Part shown: positions 35,699-43,735 of the stretch, one piece after another
Position numbering within the stretch: position 1 is the stretch's first letter
Layout: every line of letters starts with the position of its first letter
DNA from: CBDCFT01 sp965216365
Lineage (GTDB): Bacteria; Pseudomonadota; Gammaproteobacteria; Arenicellales; CBDCFT01
NCBI GenBank assembly: GCA_965216365.1
Contig: CBDCFT010000047.1
Location: forward strand, 16,386 to 80,385
Length of the DNA stretch: 64,000 bases
Reading direction: 5' to 3'
Position numbers and translations under genes: made by a program
The notes under the pieces: generated by a model
Databases searched by the model: none
What the model saw: the letters and a program-made list of their open reading frames with translations, nothing else
Told to the model about the DNA's origin: nothing

Positions 35699-36553
35699 AT
35701 GGCACAAAATGACTACCAACGGGTCAGCGAGCTGATCAGTTATTTGAATGAAAACAGCATCGAACAACCGTCCTTAGCCGAGCTGGGCAATCAGGTCGGG
35801 CTGAGTGAGTTTCACCTGCAACGCCTGTTCCGTCGTTGGGCCGGAATTAGTCCGAAACGATTCCTGCAATATGTTACCGCTAATCATGCCAAAGAGCTGC
35901 TCAAAGACACCCATTCTTTATTGGATGTCGCGTTTGACACCGGCTTATCGAGCGGCAGCCGGTTACACGATCTGTTTATCAATTTACACGCGATGACACC
36001 CGCCCAATATCGCGATGCAGGCGGTGGTTCGCTGATTCAGTATGGATTTCATGCTACGCCATTTGGCGATTGTTTATTAGCAACAACCGAAAAAGGAATT
36101 TGCTGGTTATCTTTTGTTGAAAATGGCAATCGTGATACCGCGTTATCCGAACTTCAACAGGAATGGTACAACTCCGAACTGAAACTGAATCAAAAACAAA
36201 CCGGAGAAATTGCGCAAACTGTTTTCAATAGCGCTGCCTCAAACCACAGGAATCGCCTTCAGCTCGATCTTAAAGGCACTAATTTTCAAATCAAAGTCTG
36301 GGAAGCGCTGCTGCGCATTCCCACCGGGAGTGTTGTCTCCTACGATACCGTCGCTGCACAAATCGGCCAACCTACCGCCGCGCGCGCCGTAGGCAACGCA
36401 GTGGCACGAAACATCGTCGGCTATTTGATACCGTGCCATCGAGTTATTCGCAGCAGCGGTGTCATTGGCAACTACCGCTGGGGAACGACACGCAAACAAG
36501 CGATACTTGCCTGGGAGTCGGCAAACAATGCCGTCGAACAACACGCAGCCTGA
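35699..36553 (+). CDS. AraC-type regulator fused to O6-alkylguanine-DNA alkyltransferase (Ada-like, no N-terminal zinc domain)
   Basis: A 284-residue protein. Residues 1-105 are an AraC-type double helix-turn-helix (SLAELGNQVGLSEFHLQRLFRRWAG). The rest is a methylguanine-DNA methyltransferase with the acceptor site IPCHRV near residue 245. The Ada N-terminal domain that takes methyl groups from phosphotriesters is absent, so it cannot use that switch. ATG 35699 has GAGGAAC upstream. It is divergent from the demethylating flavoprotein gene, with a shared upstream region. Confidence 0.88.
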   Translation: MAQNDYQRVSELISYLNENSIEQPSLAELGNQVGLSEFHLQRLFRRWAGISPKRFLQYVTANHAKELLKDTHSLLDVAFDTGLSSGSRLHDLFINLHAMTPAQYRDAGGGSLIQYGFHATPFGDCLLATTEKGICWLSFVENGNRDTALSELQQEWYNSELKLNQKQTGEIAQTVFNSAASNHRNRLQLDLKGTNFQIKVWEALLRIPTGSVVSYDTVAAQIGQPTAARAVGNAVARNIVGYLIPCHRVIRSSGVIGNYRWGTTRKQAILAWESANNAVEQHAA

Positions 36554-36644
36554 TTGATCGATAATCCTAGCCGTTGATAACTGTGTATTTTACTCCAGCG
36601 TCTGTCTACAATGACGCACGATAATAGCAACACCCGATGCCCGC

Positions 36645-37127
36645 GTGTCAAAACGATTTCTTCGCGCCATACAACTAGACGAATCCGATAAGCAGGTTTT
36701 TGAAACCACAGCAACACCCGGCGAATGGTTGGTGACGGGTTCATTCGCGTTTCTACACGACGAACCTGAAAAACTGCAAGGCAAACGCCTGCAGGCATTT
36801 AAAAGCGGATTTCTTGGCACGGACAGCCTGGGCTGGTCGACGCTGGCGCAAGTTGCCGAAATTGACGACCTGCAATATCGTCGCCTGGTCGAATTATTAG
36901 CAACGCAATTCATAGAACATTTCGGTGCACCGAATATGGCAGCCGCCGAACCCGTAGCACATCAGGAAATAGAATATACCGCCGGACTATGCGAACACGA
37001 CTTGCATGCGCTACTGGCTATTGAACGCGAGTTTACCGATGATGGTGTCGTCGAACGCCTGCGTGTGATTCGTCAAAACGCGGCGGATCATACCAATGTC
37101 AAATTATGGGGCGCCGTCGAAGAATGA
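36645..37127 (+). CDS. Hypothetical protein (possible DUF6505)
   Basis: A 160-residue soluble protein beginning at GTG 36645. The FLRAIQLDESDKQVFETTA and GEWLVTGSFAF starts suggest a conserved family that I associate loosely with DUF6505. It contains a conserved-looking WSTLAQVAEID segment. It is 10 nt upstream of a biotin-ligase-like gene and likely co-transcribed. Confidence 0.6.
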   Translation: MSKRFLRAIQLDESDKQVFETTATPGEWLVTGSFAFLHDEPEKLQGKRLQAFKSGFLGTDSLGWSTLAQVAEIDDLQYRRLVELLATQFIEHFGAPNMAAAEPVAHQEIEYTAGLCEHDLHALLAIEREFTDDGVVERLRVIRQNAADHTNVKLWGAVEE

Positions 37128-37137
37128 GGAATCCGAG

Positions 37138-37902
37138 TTGAGCAACGATCCACCAAACCTGCCTTCGCTTTATGAACTCATCGAATTACAAAGCGCGGAC
37201 AGCGCGCTAAAAGAAGCCCGGCGGCATGCCGAAAACGGCGCAGAAGAAGGTACTTTAATTTGGGCGCATGAACAAACTGACGCCCACACTCGCTTGAATC
37301 ATACATGGCATTCACCACCAGGTAATTTGTATTGCGCTGTGGTTTTGCAACCCGACTTTTCACCGCAACAAGCACTGGAAATTAACTACGTCACTGCACT
37401 GAGCATTGGCACGGCCTTGGGCAGCATGATGTCGCCCATGGTAACACTGCGCTACCGCTGGCCAAACGACATTATTCTTAATGGCGACAAGGCTGCGGGG
37501 ATATTCATTGACGCGCCCACAGCAATTGATGATTATTGGCCGTGGATGGTAATCGGTGTGTCAGTCAACGTGAACAGTTACCCGAATGACCCGAATCCTG
37601 GAGCAGTCAGCGTGCACGAAGCGCAGGGTAACCCGGAAATTAGCGTCGTCGACGTGTTGGAAGAATTTTCAAAACAATTCCTGCACTGGATAAACCGTTG
37701 GGCAGAACACGGATTTGACCCTCTACTTAGAAATTGGCGACAACGTGTTAATGGTATAGATGAGCATGTTTCCATCAAGCTTAAAAATGAAACCGCATCC
37801 GGAATATTAGCCAGCATTGAACCGAACGGTGCAGCAGCCATAACACTTACTGACGGCAATATTCGGCAGATATCTCTGAGCGAATTCTACGATTTAGGCT
37901 AG
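37138..37902 (+). CDS. Biotin/lipoate ligase-like protein with degenerate adenylate loop
   Basis: About 254 residues from TTG 37138 (GAGGAATCC upstream). The core is recognisable by LRYRWPNDIILNGDKAAGIFID, the counterpart of the BirA KWPND-K-AGI motif. The GRGRRGR loop that binds biotinyl-AMP in BirA is replaced by DAHTRLNHTW, so normal biotin ligase activity is doubtful. A C-terminal small domain (SIKLKNETASGILASIEPNG) matches the BirA C-terminal domain. It is probably a paralogue with another acyl substrate or a regulatory role. Confidence 0.7.
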   Translation: MSNDPPNLPSLYELIELQSADSALKEARRHAENGAEEGTLIWAHEQTDAHTRLNHTWHSPPGNLYCAVVLQPDFSPQQALEINYVTALSIGTALGSMMSPMVTLRYRWPNDIILNGDKAAGIFIDAPTAIDDYWPWMVIGVSVNVNSYPNDPNPGAVSVHEAQGNPEISVVDVLEEFSKQFLHWINRWAEHGFDPLLRNWRQRVNGIDEHVSIKLKNETASGILASIEPNGAAAITLTDGNIRQISLSEFYDLG

Positions 37903-37904
37903 CC

Positions 37905-39155
37905 TTGTTCACAGATACATCGGCAAATCTCACATCACCAGTTCGGGTACTCGCGCGCCCGGTGAAATTTGCCTTGCTGATAGTTTTCGCTGGAATTGTA
38001 CCGTCGGCGTACGCGGAACATATCGATCTCAATACTATTAATCGTGAGTCGCCTCAATTCGTCGCTGATCAATCTTTGTTATTTGCAGCGGAGACCGGTC
38101 GGCTTGATGCCATTCAATATGCGCTCGAACAAGGTGCGGATATCAATGCGCGCGACTTGCGTCCGCAACGTCACACCGCCTTGATGTTGGCGATTCGCGC
38201 AGGTTGGACTCAGGTCGCAGAATTTTTGATTGAGAGCGACGCTGATGTGAATCTGCAGGGTGCGAATGGTTGGACTTCGTTGTTATTGGCTTGTAATAAC
38301 AATATGGTTTCCGTGGTCGGGGCCTTGCTGAAAAACAAAGCAAATCCAAATTACCAACAATCGACATCTGGCATGACACCACTTTTGTTAGCTGCACAAA
38401 ATGGCAATCAACCCATTATCCAGATACTACTCAAATACAAAGCCAATCCTAACTTAAGCGACAGCGTTCGGGGTAACACGCCACTCATTGAAATCGCGGC
38501 CCATCGAACCGGTCTTCCCTCAGTAGTCGACTTAATTGCTGCGGGCGCAGACATTAACCAGACTGCAAACGACGGGTGGTCACCGTTAATGAGTGCGATA
38601 AATTACGGCAACATTCGAATCATTGAAGTCTTATTATTAAATGGCGTGAAACCTGAACTGGAAACCAGCGATGGGCGCACCGCATTGATTTTGGCGGCAG
38701 AAAGGAATTTTGCCACCAGTCTTGAAATGCTCATTAAAGCCGGTGCTCGAGTTAATGCTAAAAGCGGGAAAAATGCTTTAACCGCATTAGGACGCGCTGC
38801 GGCGGCCGGAGCGGAACAGGCGGTATTTCAATTGATTAAAGCCAATGCCGATGTCAATCTGCCTGGCAAAGACGGTGAGCCACCCCTGTTACATGCTGCC
38901 CGCGCAGGCTACACTCCAATCATTCAACTTTTGCTTGGACAAGGTGCCAACGTCAACGCACAATCGACCGAAACGGGCAATACTGCGTTAATGCTCGCCG
39001 CCAATCTCGGATACGCAGATATTGTTGATCTATTACTTACCGCAGGGGCGGATCCAAATATAAAAGCGAAAGACAGTTGGACCGCAATGAAAGCTGCGCA
39101 AATGGTCGGTGAGATAGGTATAGTTGAAATCATAAAAAGCCACAGCAAAAATTAG
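37905..39155 (+). CDS. Exported ankyrin-repeat protein
   Basis: A 416-residue protein starting at TTG 37905. A signal peptide (FALLIVFAGIVPSAYA) ends near residue 42. About ten ankyrin repeats then fill the protein (examples: GRLDAIQYALEQGADINAR and TALMLAANLGYADIVDLLLTAGADPN). Ankyrin arrays bind proteins; this one would act in the periplasm. It is 29 nt before an atypical Rieske protein gene, so the two may be partners. A second ankyrin gene converges from the other side. Confidence 0.85.
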   Translation: MFTDTSANLTSPVRVLARPVKFALLIVFAGIVPSAYAEHIDLNTINRESPQFVADQSLLFAAETGRLDAIQYALEQGADINARDLRPQRHTALMLAIRAGWTQVAEFLIESDADVNLQGANGWTSLLLACNNNMVSVVGALLKNKANPNYQQSTSGMTPLLLAAQNGNQPIIQILLKYKANPNLSDSVRGNTPLIEIAAHRTGLPSVVDLIAAGADINQTANDGWSPLMSAINYGNIRIIEVLLLNGVKPELETSDGRTALILAAERNFATSLEMLIKAGARVNAKSGKNALTALGRAAAAGAEQAVFQLIKANADVNLPGKDGEPPLLHAARAGYTPIIQLLLGQGANVNAQSTETGNTALMLAANLGYADIVDLLLTAGADPNIKAKDSWTAMKAAQMVGEIGIVEIIKSHSKN

Positions 39156-39184
39156 GCGTTATACTATCTATCAAGGACAGATAG

Positions 39185-39934
39185 TTGAATAATCAAATAA
39201 CCAAAAACAGGCGGGAGTTTGTCAAATTGTGCGGTTCGACTGCCTTGGCGGTGACCGTTAATCCGCGGTTGCTGGCCCAAGAAAATCAAACCGCGCGTTT
39301 TTATCATCGTGTGCGGCTGGTTAATGACGACAAAAAACCGATAACTGCAGAGCAACTTGAAATTGGCACCAGTTATATCTTTTCCTATCCCTATGTCACT
39401 ACGCCTTGTTTTTTGATAAACCTTGGCCATCCGGCTATTGAAAGAACTGAGCTTGAAACCGAAGGAGGCGCGAAATACCGATGGACTGGCGGCGTCGGCC
39501 CAAAACAATCTATCGTTGCCTTCTCCGCCATTTGTGCGCATAAGATGTCCCACCCCGCGCGCAGTGTCAGCTTCATCAACTATCGTCACGAAAAAGTGAG
39601 CTTTAAAAATGGCAAGGAATCCCCAGAATCACGTTCACAGGTAATCTACTGTTGCTCCGAAAACAGCGTCTATGACCCGGCCAAAGGCGGACAAGTGCTT
39701 GGCGGCCCTGCCCCACAGCCACTGGCTGCCGTGTTATTGGATTACGACGAAAAGAGTGGCGAATTGTTTGCTACGGGAACCATGGGCGGTGAAATGTTCG
39801 ATCCGTTTTTCGAAAAGTTTGGATTCCGACTCTCCCTCGAAAACAAAGTTGAAGATGTACGTACTCCAATTCTTGATGCAACCGAGGTGGTTACAATTGA
39901 GCAGTATTCTGCATCACAGCAACTTTGCGGTTAG
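39185..39934 (+). CDS. Tat-exported Rieske-like protein with altered cluster ligand
   Basis: A 249-residue protein starting at TTG 39185. The N-terminus has a twin-arginine signal (KNRREFVKLCGS). The Rieske-like fold is indicated by box 1 ICAHKMSHP (C117, H119) and box 2 YCCSENSVYDPAKGG with VLGGPAPQPL after it. In box 2 the usual ligand histidine is glutamate (C156-x-x-E159). Both cysteines of the disulfide found in bc1-type proteins are serines. So it would bind an atypical 2Fe-2S cluster or none at all. It is flanked by exported ankyrin proteins. The function is unknown. Confidence 0.75.
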   Translation: MNNQITKNRREFVKLCGSTALAVTVNPRLLAQENQTARFYHRVRLVNDDKKPITAEQLEIGTSYIFSYPYVTTPCFLINLGHPAIERTELETEGGAKYRWTGGVGPKQSIVAFSAICAHKMSHPARSVSFINYRHEKVSFKNGKESPESRSQVIYCCSENSVYDPAKGGQVLGGPAPQPLAAVLLDYDEKSGELFATGTMGGEMFDPFFEKFGFRLSLENKVEDVRTPILDATEVVTIEQYSASQQLCG

Positions 39935-39981
39935 CATTTTTGGAATCTACCGAACGCGTTAACTTCCAGCTTACACCATTC

Positions 39982-40007
39982 GGCGGATTACGCTGCACTA
40001 ATCCGCC
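39982..40007. repeat. Palindromic repeat GGCGGATTA-N8-TAATCCGCC
   Basis: Perfect 9-nt arms in the convergent gap after the Rieske-like gene. This kind of GGATTA palindrome followed by CCTACG is common as a dispersed intergenic repeat in Gammaproteobacteria; it could also act as a terminator. Confidence 0.6.
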
Positions 40008-40078
40008 CTACGAGTTCTACCTCCCGAATGTCTAGCCAATACATCAAAACGGTATAAGACTAGCTGTATCTATTTCAT

Positions 40079-40876
40079 CTATTCCTTAAGCGCGTCAACA
40101 ATTTCGGTGTAACCCATCGCCAACGCACGGTCAAACGGCGTTTTCCCGTTAAAATCTTTTGCTTCGCTGGCCGCACCTTTTTCCAGCAACATCTTCACTA
40201 TCTGAGAGTCACCTGCGGCAGCGGCATGGTGTAAGGCCGTAGCGCCTTGCTCATCTTTGTGGTCGAGTTCGATAGCACCATGTGACAACAATCGACTCAC
40301 TACTTCCACACGTCGCTCCCAAACCGCGCGCATTAACGGTGTCCAACCATAGACATCTTGCGTGTTTACGTCCGCGCTGTGGTCGAGCAGAATTTGCACG
40401 ACTTCTGCATGACCTTTCGCCGCCGCCACCATCAATGCTGACCAACCGTTAGCTCCCTTTTTATTTACCACGGCGCCTCGCTCCAACAACAAGCGAACAA
40501 TCCGTGGCGAATTTGGTATAGCGGCGTACATTAGAGCGGTACCGCCATTGTCATTTGTCGTGTTGACATCGGCGTTCTTATCCAAAAGTGATTGCACAAT
40601 TTCTGGCTTATTGTATTTGGCTGCAATCATCAGCGCTGTTTTGCCACGTTCTGTCGCGATGTTTACATCGGGCAGATCGCGGTAGACTGTTTCCAGAGCA
40701 CCAATATCGTCCGCACGAATGGCTTTTACAGCTTGTTCGGATACCTCGTTCGCCTGAATGCTGGACGCGAATGCGACTAACGAAAACACACCAGCAACTA
40801 TTAAACTGCGACTAATCGCGGCGAGGGCGCCGCTCCCACAACGAGCGAGAAGAATGTTGCGAATTTTCAAACTCAT
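40079..40876 (-). CDS. Exported ankyrin-repeat protein, second copy
   Basis: A 265-residue protein from ATG 40876. A hydrophobic signal segment (SLIVAGVFSLVAFASSIQA) ends near residue 43. About six ankyrin repeats follow (GKTALMIAAKYNKPEIVQSLL and NGWSALMVAAAKGHAEVVQILL). It is likely periplasmic. It converges on the Rieske-like gene. A start six codons upstream is possible. Confidence 0.85.
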   Translation of the reverse strand: MSLKIRNILLARCGSGALAAISRSLIVAGVFSLVAFASSIQANEVSEQAVKAIRADDIGALETVYRDLPDVNIATERGKTALMIAAKYNKPEIVQSLLDKNADVNTTNDNGGTALMYAAIPNSPRIVRLLLERGAVVNKKGANGWSALMVAAAKGHAEVVQILLDHSADVNTQDVYGWTPLMRAVWERRVEVVSRLLSHGAIELDHKDEQGATALHHAAAAGDSQIVKMLLEKGAASEAKDFNGKTPFDRALAMGYTEIVDALKE

Positions 40877-40921
40877 CACTGTTCCGATTACCACGTTTCG
40901 AATTCTAACAATTCATTAGTT

Positions 40922-41494
40922 TTAGTTCGCTTTTTCGGTCGTGAACTTAACCGCCTGTCTATTTTCGTACTGGCTGGCTATATCCGATAATGCACGGTTC
41001 GCATCATACTGCGCGGTCATTCGCACCAACGCATCGTGTTTTGTCGATTTATCTATCACATTCTGAAATTCCTGATGCTCTTGCGCTCCGAGAATGCTGG
41101 TTTGAGTGTGCAAAACTTCAAAAGCCGCATCGCCAAAAAACCACGCCAGCCGTTCCTGCTTGCTAAGATAGGTCAAGGTATCGAAATGACTGGTGTATTG
41201 ACCTGGCGCAAACAACACTTCACCGATCAACGGATCTTCCATGGTCGTATACATTTCGAAACGTAACATGATAACTGCGGCATGGGCGTGTTCGATGACA
41301 TCGGTTTCCAGACTGACGTGGAAAGGTTTATCGGCGCGCCGCAATAATTTTCTGTCTAATTTACTCTCCGGCCCGCCGACCTGGAAAAACACCGCCGCTT
41401 CCCAATCGCCATCGTCAAACTGGACAGGTACACAGGTTGCCGCTGCGCCGGATGAACGCATCGCCTGACATATAAAGTCCGGAAACCGTTTCAA
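40922..41494 (-). CDS. Hypothetical protein downstream of formate dehydrogenase genes
   Basis: A 190-residue protein starting at TTG 41494, with no ATG in frame nearby. It is soluble, with a segment DVIEHAHAAVIMLRFEMYTTMEDPLIGEVLFAPGQ. It follows a terminator hairpin after the cytochrome b subunit gene, so it may be expressed by readthrough or separately. I cannot name its family. Confidence 0.55.
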   Translation of the reverse strand: MKRFPDFICQAMRSSGAAATCVPVQFDDGDWEAAVFFQVGGPESKLDRKLLRRADKPFHVSLETDVIEHAHAAVIMLRFEMYTTMEDPLIGEVLFAPGQYTSHFDTLTYLSKQERLAWFFGDAAFEVLHTQTSILGAQEHQEFQNVIDKSTKHDALVRMTAQYDANRALSDIASQYENRQAVKFTTEKAN

Positions 41495-41520
41495 ATCTGA
41501 TTCTGCCGCTCGGACAAAGA

Positions 41521-41547
41521 AAGAGCGGTGGCGCTGCCACCGCTCTT
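41521..41547 (-). terminator. Intrinsic terminator after the formate dehydrogenase cytochrome gene
   Basis: Perfect 12-bp stem AAGAGCGGTGGC / GCCACCGCTCTT with a 3-nt loop. On the minus strand it is followed by a T-rich tract (TCTTTGTC). It probably ends the formate dehydrogenase operon. Confidence 0.8.
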
Positions 41548-41572
41548 GTCACCCTTAACTTTATTGAGTTTA

Positions 41573-42751
41573 CTAAGAAGCGCTTTGATTGGCTTCCCAA
41601 TGCCGGCGCAGAACCGAATCCGTCGGCGGAATATCCGCCCCGCCACTGGTGACAGCAGAAGCCATCGCCGCAGATACGCCCGTACTCGCCGCATCATCTT
41701 TAACTTCTTCATACCAAAGATCATGGTGTTGCTTCGCCCATTCGACACTGACACGCCCTGTGGTCATCGCCTCCAGCGAACCCTCGGAACCAATGGTACC
41801 GATATAAACGTGGCCGAGGAACATCGCAATCCAAAGCATAGCCGCAATCGAGTGCACGATGTTCGCGGTTTGCATGTTGGCGCGTGTCGCTTCCCAAACG
41901 CCCCATTCACCTAGCCAACCCATCAGCGCAAGCCCACTAACACATACGCAGACCAACCCGATCAAAATGACCACCCAGAACCATACCTTTTCTCCCGCAT
42001 TGGCTTTTTCAGCACTGGGATGTGCTTTGCCAATTATTCCACCACCTTGCGCGAACCATTTCACGTCGATGGCGTTTGGAATATTATGTCGAACCCAAAA
42101 CAGAAACATTAACACGACGGCCCCGGAGAAAAATGGCCCCACTTTATTGTGAATGTTGATGGACAAATTAGCCCAAAAAGCAAAACCGCTTGAACCGAGA
42201 ATGGGAATCAATACGGCACGCCCAAAAAACATGCTTAGTCCTGTGATCGTCAACAAAACAAAACATATGGCGGTGAACCAATGCAGTGTCCGCTCAATAA
42301 TGTTCCAACGTGGCACCGTTTGACCTGAACGCGGTTGATCGAGCTTAACGCTGCCGCGAATGGCGAAGAACAATAGAATAGCGGTAACTACACCAAGCAG
42401 CATCCAACCACCATACGTCGCTATCGGGCCATTACGCATCTGTCGCCAGTTCTGACCGCCGTTGTTGATTAACACATTCGTTTCCGCACCACTGACGGCG
42501 CTGTAACCCGTGTTACCTTCACGCACGGCGCGCCAGAAATTCGCGCGTTGATTCGAATCATCATCCTGCGCCTGCGCTGCGGATATCCCATGCAGTACAT
42601 AACTGCCAATAGGCAAAGCCATCGCTGCAACGACAATGAACGCCATGCTCCATAACATCGCCTTCCATCGCTTATCTTTCCTTGGCCAATTGGCCTTGGG
42701 CCGATTCGCGCTGAGTTGTTTTTTATTGCTATCGGTTACCACTTTTGTCAC
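41573..42751 (-). CDS. Formate dehydrogenase cytochrome b (gamma) subunit
   Basis: A 392-residue membrane subunit that takes electrons from the FeS subunit to the quinone pool. The core has four main spans with haem-binding histidines (ERTLHWFTAICFVLLTITG and NIHNKVGPFFSGAVVLMF; also HSIAAMLWIAMFLGHVYIGT). An N-terminal extra region of about 140 residues has its own spans. The C-terminus has a periplasmic/cytoplasmic tail (WYEEVKDD). It is the last gene of the operon, ahead of a terminator. Confidence 0.88.
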   Translation of the reverse strand: MTKVVTDSNKKQLSANRPKANWPRKDKRWKAMLWSMAFIVVAAMALPIGSYVLHGISAAQAQDDDSNQRANFWRAVREGNTGYSAVSGAETNVLINNGGQNWRQMRNGPIATYGGWMLLGVVTAILLFFAIRGSVKLDQPRSGQTVPRWNIIERTLHWFTAICFVLLTITGLSMFFGRAVLIPILGSSGFAFWANLSINIHNKVGPFFSGAVVLMFLFWVRHNIPNAIDVKWFAQGGGIIGKAHPSAEKANAGEKVWFWVVILIGLVCVCVSGLALMGWLGEWGVWEATRANMQTANIVHSIAAMLWIAMFLGHVYIGTIGSEGSLEAMTTGRVSVEWAKQHHDLWYEEVKDDAASTGVSAAMASAVTSGGADIPPTDSVLRRHWEANQSAS

Positions 42752-42838
42752 AACTTAATCCTCCGAATGTTCGTTAGTACAAACCACCCTGGACTCTATA
42801 ATCCGGGCGGTTAGTGAAACTCTTATTTTGCAGCACGA

Positions 42839-43042
42839 CTAACGATCTACCTGAACCAACTGAAAACGATCTTTAAGCTGCTCGGAACGCGCACTCACAT
42901 CGGCTTGCATTAACGGGTCGGGAGCGCCCATGTATTCACCTGGCTCATGCATGGTTATGTCGGTCGACTCCCAGCAGCCTGATAAAGCGAGACTCATCAA
43001 AGCGACGGCACTGAGGGTAAGGATTCTTGAATGCATCTTCAT
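42839..43042 (-). CDS. Small formate dehydrogenase-associated lipoprotein
   Basis: A 67-residue protein with a signal and clear lipobox (LALSGCWE, cysteine near residue 23). The mature part is only about 45 residues (ITMHEPGEYMGAPDP). It lies between the FeS and cytochrome b subunit genes. Its position suggests a role in complex assembly or stability at the membrane. Confidence 0.65.
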   Translation of the reverse strand: MKMHSRILTLSAVALMSLALSGCWESTDITMHEPGEYMGAPDPLMQADVSARSEQLKDRFQLVQVDR

Positions 43043-43094
43043 CCCCTTTGTTTAGTGTTACATAAAAAGCTTCGTCGTAACGAAACCCAAATCG

Positions 43095-43120
43095 AAAAGA
43101 GGGCCGCTCGACCCTCTTTT
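43095..43120. terminator. Hairpin with flanking A/T runs after the FeS subunit gene
   Basis: AAAAGAGGG / CCCTCTTTT with an 8-nt loop, 12 nt past the stop of the FeS subunit gene. It could act as an intra-operon attenuator, giving less lipoprotein and cytochrome subunit. Confidence 0.65.
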
Positions 43121-43131
43121 CAGTTTAAACG

Positions 43132-43722
43132 TTAGACGTTATTGCCGTAAGCGGTTTCCCAACCCCAGGTGTTGGGTCGACCACCGCGTTTCAGGGTGCG
43201 TTCGCGATAAATATCCGCGACCATATCGCCATCACCGGCAATCAACGCTTTGGTCGAACACATTTCCGCGCACAGAGGCAACTTGCCTTCCGCGATACGG
43301 TTACGACCGTACTTGGTGAACTCAGCATCCGTCATATCGTCAGCCGGGCCACCTGCGCAGAAAGTGCACTTGTCCATCTTGCCACGCACACCAAAGGCCT
43401 GCTCTTGCGGATACTGCGGCGCGCCAAACGGGCACGCATAGAAACAATAACCACAACCGATACACAGATCCTTATCGTGCAACACGATGCCGTCATCGGT
43501 GGTGTAAAAACAATCCACCGGACACACCGCTGCACAGGGTGCATCGGTGCAATGCATACACGCCACCGAAATGGACTTTTCGCCCGGTTCGCCGTCACCC
43601 AAAGTGACAACACGGCGCCGGTTAACGCCCCAGGGTACTTCGTGCTCGTTTTTACAAGCCGTGACACAGGCATTGCACTCAATGCAGCGTTCCGCATCAC
43701 AAAGAAATTTCATTCTAGCCAT
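43132..43722 (-). CDS. Formate dehydrogenase iron-sulfur (beta) subunit
   Basis: A 196-residue ferredoxin-type subunit with four 4Fe-4S motifs (CIECNACVTAC, CMHCTDAPCAAVC, CIGCGYCFYAC and CTFC), like Fdh3B. It conducts electrons from the catalytic subunit to the cytochrome b. It has no signal peptide and would be exported with the Tat-bearing catalytic subunit. It starts 13 nt after the catalytic subunit gene. Confidence 0.9.
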   Translation of the reverse strand: MARMKFLCDAERCIECNACVTACKNEHEVPWGVNRRRVVTLGDGEPGEKSISVACMHCTDAPCAAVCPVDCFYTTDDGIVLHDKDLCIGCGYCFYACPFGAPQYPQEQAFGVRGKMDKCTFCAGGPADDMTDAEFTKYGRNRIAEGKLPLCAEMCSTKALIAGDGDMVADIYRERTLKRGGRPNTWGWETAYGNNV

Positions 43723-43735
43723 AATGCGTCTCCTC

